Source: Chishuiella changwenlii
GTDB taxonomy: Bacteria; Bacteroidota; Bacteroidia; Flavobacteriales; Weeksellaceae
Reading direction: 5' to 3'
Assembly: GCF_900142565.1 (NCBI RefSeq)
Contig: NZ_FRBH01000007.1
Location: 1-64,000 of the forward strand
DNA length: 64,000 nt
Positions 1-9,416 of this stretch are shown here, piece after piece. Both the position numbers and the translations under genes were made by a program. The first letter of the stretch is position 1; the number at the start of each line of letters is the position of its first letter. Below the pieces are notes generated by a model. The model saw nothing but the letters and a program-made list of their open reading frames with translations. It was not told the DNA's origin and made no database searches.

Positions 1-78
1 CTTGATACAAAAACGAAACAAAAAAATCAAGGTCGTAAATCTTTGACTAAAAATTATCAACGTTACGGAATGATTTAA
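1..78 (+). CDS. C-terminal end of an unidentified protein (partial at window edge)
   Basis: Frame 1 is open from the first base to a TAA at 76-78. It encodes a lysine-rich 25-residue tail ending in NYQRYGMI. An open frame of this length could arise by chance in such AT-rich DNA, so this is only a plausible gene end. The basic tail gives no family assignment. The next 239 bases hold no gene on either strand before the terminator of rpiB. Confidence 0.35.
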   Translation, partial: LDTKTKQKNQGRKSLTKNYQRYGMI

Positions 79-317
79 AAATTCACATTCGTTCATTAAA
101 TCATTTTTATCCTTCACTTTTTCAATTTTATTAACGTCAAACATTTAAATACCATTTTTTTAATCCTTTTAAAAAGGAAAATTAGCTAAATGATTAAGAT
201 GAGCCATATGGAAGTCTAAATAAATACATTATAAAAAACTCTAAAATCTATAGTTTTTTAAGGTATTGAATTTGTTATAAAATAGTCCTTTAATCTAATA
301 CTATAATAATGAATAAA

Positions 318-347
318 AAAGGGTATTCGTTAATACGAATACCCTTT
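318..347 (-). terminator. Rho-independent terminator of rpiB
   Basis: Perfect 13-bp stem (AAAGGGTATTCGT with its complement) around a 4-base TAAT loop. Read on the minus strand it is followed by TTTTTTATTC. It lies 18 bases beyond the rpiB stop. The opposite side also carries T-rich sequence, so it may work in both directions. Confidence 0.8.
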
Positions 348-365
348 ATAGTTTTTATGATTTTA

Positions 366-797
366 TTAAGAACAAGCTATTTTACCAACTCTATTCTGAT
401 GTCTTCCACCTTCGAATTCAGTTTCTAAAAATACTTTTACTATTTCTTCTGCATATTCATAGGCAATAAAACGTGCAGGTAATGTTAACACATTTGCATT
501 ATTATGTTGACGTGATAAGCGTGCTATATCTGTCATCCAGCATAAAGCTGCACGGATTCCTTGATGTTTATTTGCAGTCATGGTAACACCTTGCGCGCTT
601 CCACAAAGTAAAATACCGAAATCTGCTTTTCCATCTTCAACAGCTTGTGCTGTTGGGTGAGCAAAATCTGGGTAATCAACACTTGCTGTTGAGAACGCTC
701 CAAAATCCTCTACCTCAAAACCTTGACTTGTTAAAAAAGGTATCAATTTCTCCTTATATTCAAACCCTGCATGGTCTGATCCTATTGCTATTTTCAT
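366..797 (-). CDS. rpiB: Ribose-5-phosphate isomerase B
   Basis: Interconverts ribose 5-phosphate and ribulose 5-phosphate in the cytosolic pentose phosphate pathway. The 143-aa length is normal for RpiB/LacAB isomerases. The N-terminal SDHAG motif (residues 7-11), the catalytic Cys65 in LLCGSAQG, the anion-binding ANK (75-77) and His98 in RQHNN are all present. The ATG start gives the usual MKIAIGSDHAG beginning. It is a single-gene unit, divergent from pgk across a 540-base spacer and closed by a strong hairpin. RpiB versus a sugar-phosphate-specific LacAB relative cannot be fully separated, but residues and context favour RpiB. Confidence 0.93.
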   Translation of the reverse strand: MKIAIGSDHAGFEYKEKLIPFLTSQGFEVEDFGAFSTASVDYPDFAHPTAQAVEDGKADFGILLCGSAQGVTMTANKHQGIRAALCWMTDIARLSRQHNNANVLTLPARFIAYEYAEEIVKVFLETEFEGGRHQNRVGKIACS

Positions 798-1337
798 ACT
801 AATTAACAGCTGTTTTTGTTGTTTATGCTTAAATAATTGTAAATCAATTGTTAAATTAAAGTAACAAATTGTTAAAAGTTGACTGAATAAAACTCATAAC
901 TTTTTGTATATAATATTTGGAAATGTGATTTCAAATTCCAATTAGAAAATATTTAATACGAGTCAAGAAAAACTTTTCATTTTGGCACGAAAGATTTACA
1001 CATCGTTATGAATACTTTTAACCAAACTTCTTTTTAACAAAAGTTGTTTATCAACCAATTTAACAAAATGTTAATACAACATCTAACTATTTCATTACAA
1101 AACAAAATTACGAATAATAGCTTGTTAATTCACATTAAATAAAATTTATCTCACTTTAGTTATCCACATATTAACAGTGCTAATTATAATAGCATTTTTT
1201 TCTTTTTTTTAAATTTTAAAAATTTTTAATCTATTCTAATTATTATGAATTGTTAATAGTTGAAAATTGTATACAATCATTTTACATCAGAAAATTAAAG
1301 TTTGATTACATTTGTGTAATTCAAAATTTCAAAATAA
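798..1337. other. Long AT-rich divergent intergenic region with one DnaA-box-like 9-mer
   Basis: 540 bases without a convincing ORF, between divergent rpiB and pgk. It contains an exact match to the DnaA box consensus TTATNCACA (TTATCCACA, 1160-1168), followed by about 90 bases of almost pure A/T. A pgk promoter element sits at 1307-1314. Only one exact box is visible, so an origin is not claimed. No tRNA or riboswitch fold was recognised. Confidence 0.5.
1307..1314 (+). promoter_or_regulatory. Probable -7 element of the pgk promoter
   Basis: TACATTTG matches the Bacteroidota sigma-A -7 consensus TAnnTTTG and ends 23 bases before the pgk ATG. No clean TTG -33 element is seen at 17-23 bases upstream, so this is a partial match. 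Confidence 0.5.
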
Positions 1338-2528
1338 ATGAAAACGATTAACGATTACAACTTCGAAAACAAAAAGGCATTAATTCGTGTTGATTTCAAT
1401 GTTCCACAAGACGAAAACTTAAATGTTACTGATGATACACGTATTAAAGCTGCTAAGCCAACGATTGATAAGATCTTGAAAGATGGAGGAGCTGTGATAT
1501 TAATGAGTCATCTAGGACGTCCTAAAGGAGAATTTAATGACAAATATTCTTTAAAACATATTGCACCAAAAGTATCTGAAATTTTAGGTGTTAATGTTAT
1601 CGTTGCAAATGATGTTATTGGTGACGATGCAAAAGAGAAAGTTGCGAATTTAAAAGCTGGAGAAGTTTTATTATTAGAGAATGTTCGTTTTCATAACGAA
1701 GAAGAAAATGGTGATAAAGATTTTGCAAAACAATTAGCTAGTTTTGGTGATATTTATGTGAATGATGCATTTGGTACAGCTCACCGTGCACATGCTTCTA
1801 CTGCAATTATAGCAGAATTTTTTCCAGAAAATAAATGTTTTGGTTTATTAATGGAGCAAGAATTAGTTGCTATCAACAAAGTGTTAACTGATGGTGAAAA
1901 GCCTGTAACAGCGGTACTTGGAGGTTCTAAAGTATCATCTAAAATTACAATTATTAACAATATATTACCTGCTATTGATAACTTAATTATTGGTGGTGGA
2001 ATGACATATACTTTTGTAAAAGCTAATGGAGGAAAAATTGGTACTTCTTTAGTTGAAGATGATAAATTAGATTTAGCAAAAGAAATTTTAGCAGAATGTG
2101 AAAAACATAATGTAAAGGTATACTTACCAATAGATAATGTTGTTGCTGACGATTTTAATAACGATGCAAATTCTCAAACTGTTAAGTCAGACGAAATTCC
2201 AGATAATTGGATGGGAATGGATGTTGGAGTTGAGTCTTCTAAAAACTTTGCAGAGGTTATCGCAGCATCAAAAACTATTTTATGGAATGGTCCTTTAGGT
2301 GTTTTCGAAATGCCAAACTTTGCAAAAGGAACAATTGCTTTAGGTGATGCTATTGCAGAAGCTACTAAAAACGGAGCATTTTCTTTAGTTGGTGGTGGAG
2401 ATTCTGTTGCCTTTGTAAAACAATTTGGTTACGATGATAAAGTAAGCTATGTTTCTACAGGTGGTGGAGCAATGTTAGAATCTTTAGAAGGAAAAGAATT
2501 ACCAGGTGTTGCTGCAATTTTAAAGTAA
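1338..2528 (+). CDS. pgk: Phosphoglycerate kinase
   Basis: Transfers phosphate from 1,3-bisphosphoglycerate to ADP in glycolysis, and the reverse in gluconeogenesis. The 396-aa length is standard. Substrate-binding RVDFNVP lies at residues 17-23. Other family marks are [16 protein letters not shown], the hinge segment WNGPLGVFE, and the nucleotide-site GGGDSV and STGGGAMLE near the C-terminus. The ATG start gives the typical short N-terminus. It stands alone with its own promoter and a strong terminator, as expected for a highly expressed housekeeping gene. Confidence 0.97.
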   Translation: MKTINDYNFENKKALIRVDFNVPQDENLNVTDDTRIKAAKPTIDKILKDGGAVILMSHLGRPKGEFNDKYSLKHIAPKVSEILGVNVIVANDVIGDDAKEKVANLKAGEVLLLENVRFHNEEENGDKDFAKQLASFGDIYVNDAFGTAHRAHASTAIIAEFFPENKCFGLLMEQELVAINKVLTDGEKPVTAVLGGSKVSSKITIINNILPAIDNLIIGGGMTYTFVKANGGKIGTSLVEDDKLDLAKEILAECEKHNVKVYLPIDNVVADDFNNDANSQTVKSDEIPDNWMGMDVGVESSKNFAEVIAASKTILWNGPLGVFEMPNFAKGTIALGDAIAEATKNGAFSLVGGGDSVAFVKQFGYDDKVSYVSTGGGAMLESLEGKELPGVAAILK

Positions 2529-2552
2529 GAAATACAATCAATTATAAATTTA

Positions 2553-2579
2553 AAGTCGGACAAGTGTCCGACTTTTTTC
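2553..2579 (+). terminator. Rho-independent terminator of pgk
   Basis: GC-rich stem AAGTCGGACA/TGTCCGACTT followed by a run of T, 24 bases after the pgk stop. Confidence 0.85.
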
Positions 2580-2627
2580 ATTATATAATATTTGTCATAA
2601 ATGTATTTATTTAACTTAAATAGTTTA

Positions 2628-2655
2628 TTGTTAATGTAAAATAATATTAACTTTA
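2628..2655 (+). promoter_or_regulatory. Candidate promoter of the oleate hydratase gene
   Basis: TTG at 2628-2630, a 17-base spacer, then TAACTTTA at 2648-2655, one base off the -7 consensus TAnnTTTG. It lies 24 bases upstream of the ATG. Confidence 0.5.
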
Positions 2656-2679
2656 AGAACAATCTTTAAAACATACTAA

Positions 2680-4617
2680 ATGGAAAAATTAACTTCAAAA
2701 TTTGACAAAGTTTTAAATGCTTCAAATGTAAAAGTTGTTCACGCACCAGATGCAAGCAAGGAAATTGTTCGTAACACAAAAGAGAAATCTTTCCCGTTTG
2801 CTGACCAAGTAGGGAATTATCAACGTAACAAAGCTGTTCCCTTAAAATCGTTTGATAAAAGTAAAGTTTACATTGTTGGTAGTGGAATAGCAGGTTTATC
2901 TGCGGCTTATTATTTTATTAGAGATGGAAGAATTCCTGGAGAAAATATCATATTTATAGAACAACTTCATGTTGAAGGAGGTTCTATGGATGGAGCAGGA
3001 AATGCAGAAGATGGTTATATTATTCGAGGAGGAAGAGAAATGGATTTTTCTTATGAAAATCTATGGGATTTATTTCAAGATATTCCAGCTGTTGAATTAC
3101 CAGAACCTTATAGTGTGTTAGATGAATATCGTTTATTAAATGATAATGATCCCAATTATTCTAAGTCTAGATTAATTAATAACAGAGGACAAATTAAAGA
3201 CTTTAGTAAATTTGGTTTAAACAAAAAAGATCAACTTTCTATTGTAAAATTATTATTGAAAAAGAAAGAAGATTTAGATGATATTACAATTGAACAATAT
3301 TTTAGTAAAACATTCTTAGAAAGTAATTTTTGGACTTTTTGGAGAACAATGTTTGCTTTCGAAAATTGGCATAGTTTGTTGGAATGCAAACTATACATGC
3401 ACAAATTTTTACATGCTATAGATGGTATGAGAGATTTCTCTTGTCTAGTATTTCCTAAATACAATCAATATGATACGTTTATAAAACCTCTAAGAGAATT
3501 TTTACAACAGAGAGGTGTAAAACTACAGTTTAATACGCTTGTTAAAGATTTAGAATTACATAGTGATATAGAAGGAAAACTTGTAAAAGGAATTATAACA
3601 GAACGAGATGGAGCCGAAAAAATTATTCCAATTACACAAGATGATTATGTGATTATAACAACAGGATCTATGACAGAAGATACTGCTTATGGAAATAATA
3701 CAGAAGCACCAATTTTACAAATAGATAATTCTACTAGTGGAATGAGTCCTGGTTGGAAATTGTGGAAAAACCTTGCAGCTAAATCTTCAATATTTGGAAA
3801 ACCAGATAAATTTTGTTCTAACATAGAAAAGTCATCTTGGGAATCTGCTACATTAACATGTAAACCGTCTGTATTAACAGAAAAATTAAAAGAATATACG
3901 GTTAATGATCCTTATTCTGGTAAAACTGCAACTGGAGGAATTATTACGATTACAGATTCTAATTGGTTAATGAGTTTTACATGTAATCGTCAGCCTCATT
4001 TTCCTACTCAACCAAATGATATTTTAGTTCTTTGGGTATATGCATTGTACATGGACAAAGAAGGGAATTACATTAAAAAGAAAATGCCAGAATGTACAGG
4101 TAATGAGATATTAAATGAATTATGTTATCATTTAGGAATTGAAGATAAAATAGATAACGTAATAGAAAATACAATTGTTCGTACATCTTTTATGCCTTAC
4201 ATTACTTCTATGTTTATGCCACGCGCAAAAGGAGATCGACCAAATGTTGTTCCAGCTGGTTGTAAAAATTTAGGTTTAGTGGGACAGTTTGTAGAAACTA
4301 ATAATGATGTTGTTTTTACAATGGAAAGTTCTATAAGAACAGCACGAATTGCCGTTTATGAATTATTAAATTTAACGAAACAAGTTCCAGATATTAATCC
4401 TTTACAATACGATATTCGTCAATTACTTAAAGCATCATCAACGTTAAATGATGATCAACCATTTGTTGGAGAAGGAGTATTGAGAAAAGTTTTAAAGAAT
4501 ACTTATTTTGAACATATTTTGCCAGAAGATAATCATCACGAAGAAAAAGAATCTTTTTTACACGAACATTTAGGTAAGTTTAAAGATTGGATTAGCGAAA
4601 TAAAAGAAAAAATCTAA
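2680..4617 (+). CDS. ohyA: Oleate hydratase (FAD-dependent fatty acid hydratase)
   Basis: Adds water to the cis-9 double bond of oleate to give 10-hydroxystearate. The family was long called myosin-cross-reactive antigen. At 645 aa it matches the Elizabethkingia meningoseptica enzyme in length and, as I recall that sequence, along nearly the whole chain. The FAD-binding GSGIAG is at residues 67-72. The RGGREM loop holds Glu120, and Tyr239 lies in KLYMHKF; these correspond to the catalytic Glu122 and Tyr241 of the Elizabethkingia enzyme. It is monocistronic between two terminators. A likely role is detoxifying host or environmental unsaturated fatty acids, which is inference. Confidence 0.95.
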   Translation: MEKLTSKFDKVLNASNVKVVHAPDASKEIVRNTKEKSFPFADQVGNYQRNKAVPLKSFDKSKVYIVGSGIAGLSAAYYFIRDGRIPGENIIFIEQLHVEGGSMDGAGNAEDGYIIRGGREMDFSYENLWDLFQDIPAVELPEPYSVLDEYRLLNDNDPNYSKSRLINNRGQIKDFSKFGLNKKDQLSIVKLLLKKKEDLDDITIEQYFSKTFLESNFWTFWRTMFAFENWHSLLECKLYMHKFLHAIDGMRDFSCLVFPKYNQYDTFIKPLREFLQQRGVKLQFNTLVKDLELHSDIEGKLVKGIITERDGAEKIIPITQDDYVIITTGSMTEDTAYGNNTEAPILQIDNSTSGMSPGWKLWKNLAAKSSIFGKPDKFCSNIEKSSWESATLTCKPSVLTEKLKEYTVNDPYSGKTATGGIITITDSNWLMSFTCNRQPHFPTQPNDILVLWVYALYMDKEGNYIKKKMPECTGNEILNELCYHLGIEDKIDNVIENTIVRTSFMPYITSMFMPRAKGDRPNVVPAGCKNLGLVGQFVETNNDVVFTMESSIRTARIAVYELLNLTKQVPDINPLQYDIRQLLKASSTLNDDQPFVGEGVLRKVLKNTYFEHILPEDNHHEEKESFLHEHLGKFKDWISEIKEKI

Positions 4618-4968
4618 TTCATTATAATATCAATTATTTTTAGAAAGCTCATTTATTAAATGAGCTTTTTTTGTTAATAATAAAATATTGATAACAAGTT
4701 AATTAACTATATATCAACATCATTATTTGTTAACTTTGTTAATAAGCATAAACGAATAGAAATTTAAAGATGATATGTCATTAGTATGATGTTCCTATTT
4801 CAATAGCTTAATAAAATTGTTGAAAAAATACTATTGGTTATCAGTTAATTAATATCTTATTAAGATAGTTTATTAAAGAATGTTGAAAACATAATTTATT
4901 AATCAATATACCTTTAATTGCTAAAAACATGTTATCTTACAATCTATTAGAAACTACTTATTAATACT
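4618..4968 (+). other. Intergenic leader region upstream of the ABC gene pair
   Basis: 351 bases with no gene. After the ohyA terminator, TAACTTTG at 4731-4738 exactly matches the -7 promoter consensus. If it is used, the ABC mRNA would carry an untranslated leader of roughly 225 bases. I recognised no known riboswitch or attenuator in the leader. Confidence 0.45.
4644..4672 (+). terminator. Rho-independent terminator of ohyA
   Basis: Inverted repeat AAAGCTCATTTA/TAAATGAGCTTT followed by a T run, starting 26 bases after the ohyA stop. Confidence 0.8.
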
Positions 4969-6120
4969 ATGAATGAATTTAAAGAAAGACTAAAAGATGT
5001 CGAAAACCATTTTTTACAAAATGATCTCGACTTAGGTTATCGTCGATTAATTGATTTAATTCTCGATTTAGGTGAATTAAACTTCTATCAAGAGATAATT
5101 CATTATTCAGATTTATATTACAATGAATCTTCCTCGGATGAGTTAAAGAAAGAGAAAGCATTAGAGATATTAACAGCGTTAAAAACAGTTTCTCCACCAG
5201 AATATAAACAAGAAGAAGTCTTAATATCAACAACACAAGTTGAAAAAACTTATAATAAAAGAAAATTTAGACTTCACCCTATAACTTTCGATATAAAATC
5301 TAGAGAAGTTGTTGGTTTAGTAGGTGAAAATGGAAATGGTAAAACAACTTTATTACGATTAATTTGTGGTGAATTAAAACCTACAGATGGCGAAATAAAT
5401 TATCATTTTACGAAAGCTAAACCTTACAGTTATGAATTAAGAACAAAATTGGTTTATGTTCCTCAAAGAATAGACGTTTTATATGGTTCTTTATTAGACA
5501 ATTTACAGTTTACATTAACAGCTTACGGAATAAATAATAAAGAAAATATTTTATTAGCGAATGTAATGTTAGCACGCTTAGGTCTTTGGCCTTATAAAGA
5601 TTTACAATGGAAACAATTGTCTTCTGGTTATAAGATGAGGTTTGAGCTTGCAAAAACTTTATTACGCCGTCCAGAAGTATTATTACTAGATGAACCTTTG
5701 GCTAATTTGGATATTTTAGCGCAGCAAATTATTTTGGAAGATTTAAAGTATCTATCGCAATCTATCAGAAATCCATTTGGTGTTATTTTGAGTTCTCAAC
5801 AATTGTATGAAGTTGAAAAAGTATCAACAGAAGTATTATTCTTAGAGCAAGGAAAGCTTAAGCTACAGGAAGATAAGGAAGAATTAAACCAGAATTTTAC
5901 AATTATTGAAATAGATGTTATTAATGACAAAGAAGAGTTATTAACAGCTTTATCTAATCTTAATTTAATTCAACTAAAATTTAATGGAGGTTCTTTTATT
6001 GCTTATTTTGATGAATCAGTTTCTATAAATACAATTTTTATCGAAATAGGAAAATCATCTTTACAAGTAAAATACATCCGAGATATTTCAAAATCTAGTC
6101 GTCGTTTCTTTGTTAATTAA
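4969..6120 (+). CDS. ABC transporter ATP-binding protein with helical N-terminal extension
   Basis: Cytosolic ATPase subunit, 383 aa. The first ~85 residues are a charged, probably helical extension unlike a standard ABC domain. The nucleotide-binding domain follows, with Walker A GENGNGKTT (about 119-127), Q-loop VYVPQR, signature LSSGYKMRFELAKTLL, Walker B LLLDEP and D-loop LANLD. The H-loop reads ILSSQQLYEVE, with Gln where His is usual. The C-terminal ~80 residues form an extra domain. The next gene, 10 bases downstream, encodes a polytopic membrane protein, so the two probably form a transporter. No substrate can be named. Confidence 0.85.
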   Translation: MNEFKERLKDVENHFLQNDLDLGYRRLIDLILDLGELNFYQEIIHYSDLYYNESSSDELKKEKALEILTALKTVSPPEYKQEEVLISTTQVEKTYNKRKFRLHPITFDIKSREVVGLVGENGNGKTTLLRLICGELKPTDGEINYHFTKAKPYSYELRTKLVYVPQRIDVLYGSLLDNLQFTLTAYGINNKENILLANVMLARLGLWPYKDLQWKQLSSGYKMRFELAKTLLRRPEVLLLDEPLANLDILAQQIILEDLKYLSQSIRNPFGVILSSQQLYEVEKVSTEVLFLEQGKLKLQEDKEELNQNFTIIEIDVINDKEELLTALSNLNLIQLKFNGGSFIAYFDESVSINTIFIEIGKSSLQVKYIRDISKSSRRFFVN

Positions 6121-6130
6121 TTTGTTCGCT

Positions 6131-7852
6131 ATGTTTAAAAAATTAAATCAAACTTTAATAACAAAATATCCATTAATATGGAATCTTAAATACATTTGGA
6201 TTTTACTTGCTGCAATCAGTATTAATATCATTGCATTTATCAATGGATTTTTATTCTTTTCAAAAAGAAATCAATTACAAGAAAGTAGACTTTTTGATGG
6301 TTTTACAGAAGGTGGAACGTTTGTTAATTACATTTTTGCAAGCATCATTATTATCATTATATGGTTGTATTTCTACATTAAGAATAATCGCTTTAAGTCA
6401 TTTTACCCTACATCTAGAAATTATTTGTTTAAAGAGTTTTTAGCTTTATTTTTCTTATTCTTTGTGTTTTTATATATCCCTAATTCTTTTAAATTAGGAA
6501 TAAAATACAGAGTTGCCAACACTATAAGTAATGAACAATATTTTAAAGATATTGATATTATAAACCGTGCACAGGCATTTACTTTACAACCTAACTTTGG
6601 TTATAATAACTCATCAAGAAATTTAGCTGTTCCAGTTTTCGACTCGTTAGTATCTGAAAAAGAAACGAAACAGTTATTTGAGCAAAATTTTATTGCTTAT
6701 AAAAAGCAATATCCAAAAGCAGAAAAGCATTTTATAGAACCTTATTTCCGTAATCCTGAATTTGAGATTTTATTAGAAAAGCATTTTCCTCAACGAAAGA
6801 ATTATCAACCAAGCGGTTTTACAACTAATCATGTTCGTTTAAATGAAAAAGATCCAAATGATTATGATTCTTATGTAGCTCCTAATTCATATGCTACTGA
6901 ATATGTAGGGGGATATATTCCACCAGTTGAAGAAAAAGCAGACTCTGTAAAAGAATATTATCATTTAGAAAGTTTATACAATTACAGTAGACTAGCTTTT
7001 GAAAATAAAAATGATACAGCAAAAAATCATGCGTATTACGATAAAGAATTAATTACTTTATTACAGAAAAATGATCGTAAAGCGATAGAAACACTATTAG
7101 TTGATTACACTAAACTATTAGATAAAAATGAAATTGGTTATGAGTTTAAAAAATCTACTTGGTTAAATTATATACCTCAATATCCGTATTATTTTATCGA
7201 CTATCAATTAGGAAAAAATAATAGTTATCCAAATGGAGAAATAGAAAAAGATTATATTAATCAGAGTTCACTAAATGAAGTTTATAACAATTTTGAAAAA
7301 GCAAAATTTCAATCTAGTTGGTTAGAAAATATTGAATATTATATGATGTTTGCAATTGGGTTTGCAGTTTTTCTTGTAACATTTAGATTTAGTTCTTTCA
7401 AAGTTTGGTTAATTTCTATTGTAGGAGCAGGTATTTTAAGTATTCTTGGAAGTGTTTTAGGTTTGGGAATTTCATCAGTTTTTAATTATAATAATTATAC
7501 GCCATATATTATACTGATATTATTTTACATACTATTTATTGTAATTATGTCTTCTGGATTACGAACTAAACAATATAAATTGATTACAGGAGTTAATCTT
7601 AATTGGTTTGTTGCTACTAATATTTTTATTGGAATTGTTTTGTTAGGATTTTACACAGATATAAGAGCTGATATGTTATATGATCCGACAAGTAAAATAA
7701 GTATTTATCAATTAAGAGAGGAGAATGCAGAATTAAGATTATTGAAACAAATTGCAGATATTTTTATTTATGTTAATCCAATTTTATATATCATAAGTTT
7801 TTATTTTATTATTAATCTTTATAAAAATTGGCAAGCAATGCCAGAAGAATAA
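6131..7852 (+). CDS. Polytopic membrane protein, probable ABC permease partner
   Basis: 573 aa from the ATG at 6131. A longer frame begins with TTG inside the upstream gene and is less likely. About eight hydrophobic segments are visible: three in the first ~120 residues, then a ~275-residue hydrophilic loop, then five more from about residue 400 to the end. The large loop between TM3 and TM4 has tyrosine- and asparagine-rich stretches and is probably outside the inner membrane. I recognise no Pfam-type permease motif. The assignment rests on topology and on tight coupling to the ATPase gene. It could instead be a sensor or envelope-stress complex. Confidence 0.65.
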   Translation: MFKKLNQTLITKYPLIWNLKYIWILLAAISINIIAFINGFLFFSKRNQLQESRLFDGFTEGGTFVNYIFASIIIIIIWLYFYIKNNRFKSFYPTSRNYLFKEFLALFFLFFVFLYIPNSFKLGIKYRVANTISNEQYFKDIDIINRAQAFTLQPNFGYNNSSRNLAVPVFDSLVSEKETKQLFEQNFIAYKKQYPKAEKHFIEPYFRNPEFEILLEKHFPQRKNYQPSGFTTNHVRLNEKDPNDYDSYVAPNSYATEYVGGYIPPVEEKADSVKEYYHLESLYNYSRLAFENKNDTAKNHAYYDKELITLLQKNDRKAIETLLVDYTKLLDKNEIGYEFKKSTWLNYIPQYPYYFIDYQLGKNNSYPNGEIEKDYINQSSLNEVYNNFEKAKFQSSWLENIEYYMMFAIGFAVFLVTFRFSSFKVWLISIVGAGILSILGSVLGLGISSVFNYNNYTPYIILILFYILFIVIMSSGLRTKQYKLITGVNLNWFVATNIFIGIVLLGFYTDIRADMLYDPTSKISIYQLREENAELRLLKQIADIFIYVNPILYIISFYFIINLYKNWQAMPEE

Positions 7853-8044
7853 TTCTATTTTTATAAATTTTTAATCCTTTAAAATACCTTTTGAACACTC
7901 ATGGATACTCAAAATATACCCAATTTATTAAATAAACATAAAATTGTCTTTTAACACATTGTAAAATTTATGTATCTACCTTTTATTTGTAATGAAAGTA
8001 AATACTACTAAACAAGAAATTTTAAAAAATAATCTTTATTTACA

Positions 8045-8326
8045 ATGAATACTAGCGAACAAATCCATGTAACCAAACCTAAATTTGAAAAAGCGGTAGT
8101 AAAAGTATTTGGAGAAACAAAAACATCAAAAAATTTTTCGAAGTTATACGAAGAATATTTTTATAGGGAGATTTTATTCACGATGTGCATTTATATCTAC
8201 AACTATAAGATAGACGAATACAACGAAGATGAATTAGGTGTTATTGATGAGTTTATAAATAAATATAAAGACGATAATACTTCACATAAAGATGTGGTAA
8301 AATTAATGGATATCCTCAACGCATAA
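8045..8326 (+). CDS. Hypothetical 93-aa protein
   Basis: Small soluble protein with no signal peptide. A lysine-rich first 30 residues are followed by an aromatic, likely helical core (YEEYFYREILFTMCIYIYNY) and an acidic tail. It is flanked by a 192-base spacer and a strong terminator, so it forms its own unit. The frame is codon-like and closed by a gene-end hairpin, which supports a real gene. No family was recognised. A regulatory or toxin-antitoxin role cannot be argued from the sequence, as no partner gene is adjacent. Confidence 0.65.
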   Translation: MNTSEQIHVTKPKFEKAVVKVFGETKTSKNFSKLYEEYFYREILFTMCIYIYNYKIDEYNEDELGVIDEFINKYKDDNTSHKDVVKLMDILNA

Positions 8327-8344
8327 TAATAGCATATCATATAT

Positions 8345-8377
8345 AATAAAAGCGAACCTAACTGGTTCGCTTTTATT
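8345..8377. terminator. Bidirectional terminator between convergent genes
   Basis: Perfect 14-bp stem (AATAAAAGCGAACC with its complement) around loop TAACT. A/T tracts on both arms suit termination of both the 93-aa gene and the GT9 gene. Confidence 0.85.
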
Positions 8378-8408
8378 ATTATATAGATTAAATAGTATTT
8401 TTAAAACA

Positions 8409-9416
8409 CTATTTTACTAATCTTGTTTTAATTTGTTGATAAACATCTTCAGCACTCAAATTCTGAAAATAATCGAAGTTTTTAAACTCTTCTGGATCTT
8501 TACCAAAAATTGAAGTAGGTCTACAAGTTAATGTTTCATCTTGTATAACATCTTCCATAGATTGTCCGTAACCTAAAAAACCAGCATACGGATGCGTTCC
8601 GCCCCAAATAGAAATTGTTCGCGTACCCATTAAAGAAGCTAAATGCATATTGGCGCTATCCATAGAAATCATTGCTTCTAGCTTTGCTATTTGTTGTAAT
8701 TCTTCATCAAAAGAAATTACACCTGCTAATGATTTTATAGTAGGGTTGAGGTTCTCCCATGATTTTAATTCTTCTACTTCATATTTGCCTCCACCAAATA
8801 AATAAACCGTATAACCATCATTTGCTAGCTTTTCAGCAACTATTTTCATTTTTTCTAAAGGATACATCTTACTAGAAAAAGCAGCGTATGGAGCAATTCC
8901 TATCGTTTTTTCCTCTTTCTTGATAAATGATTTTAATTGATGGCTTAATGTTAATTGGAAACCAAAACTTCGTAAAACATCTGCGTAGCGTTCTGTCGTT
9001 AACTTTAATTGTTTTAAAGTTTTATTTTCCTGATTAACTAATGCTTTTTTTTCTGCGCGACCTTTGTCTAAAGTTGCAGTTTTTATTCCATTAATCTTAA
9101 ATAAAAATGTAATAACCTTAGATCTAATTACATTATGTAGATCAGCAACGTAATCAAACTTGTATTTTTTTAATTCTTTATATAGGCTAAAGAGACTGAA
9201 AAAGCCTTTGTATTGCTTATTTAAATCTACTGGAATAAAATTAATTTGTGGAAACTGCTTAAAAATAGTTTCCATAAATGGGCGAGAGGCAACATAAATT
9301 TCAACATCAGGATTTTGTTCTAATAATTCATTTAGAACAGGCGCAATCATAGTTACATCGCCTAATGCAGAAAACCTTAAAACTAAGAGCCTTTTTTTAT
9401 TCTTTTTCGATATCAT
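8409..9416 (-). CDS. Glycosyltransferase family 9 protein (heptosyltransferase-like)
   Basis: 335-aa GT-B enzyme related to ADP-heptose:LPS heptosyltransferases, probably acting at the inner face of the cytoplasmic membrane on LPS core or another glycan. The N-terminal RFSALGDVTM is the family's first-strand motif. GIAPYAAFSSKMYPLEK and SMDSANMHLASLMGT are the nucleotide-sugar binding region of the C-terminal half, followed by the WGGTHPYAGF loop. Its first codons overlap the end of the antiporter gene by 20 bases, so translation is coupled. Donor and acceptor cannot be deduced. Confidence 0.85.
   Translation of the reverse strand: MISKKNKKRLLVLRFSALGDVTMIAPVLNELLEQNPDVEIYVASRPFMETIFKQFPQINFIPVDLNKQYKGFFSLFSLYKELKKYKFDYVADLHNVIRSKVITFLFKINGIKTATLDKGRAEKKALVNQENKTLKQLKLTTERYADVLRSFGFQLTLSHQLKSFIKKEEKTIGIAPYAAFSSKMYPLEKMKIVAEKLANDGYTVYLFGGGKYEVEELKSWENLNPTIKSLAGVISFDEELQQIAKLEAMISMDSANMHLASLMGTRTISIWGGTHPYAGFLGYGQSMEDVIQDETLTCRPTSIFGKDPEEFKNFDYFQNLSAEDVYQQIKTRLVK

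Noticed and set aside
798-1337. Calling the rpiB-pgk spacer an origin of replication
   Set aside because: Only one exact DnaA box is seen and no dnaA, dnaN or skew evidence is available in the window.
2447-2662. Minus-strand reading frame across the pgk end and terminator
   Set aside because: It is a shadow of pgk coding sequence with low-complexity content and runs through the terminator hairpin.
6110-6130. Extending the membrane protein to a TTG start inside the ABC gene
   Set aside because: It adds seven unlike residues, whereas an ATG 10 bases after the upstream stop is a natural start.
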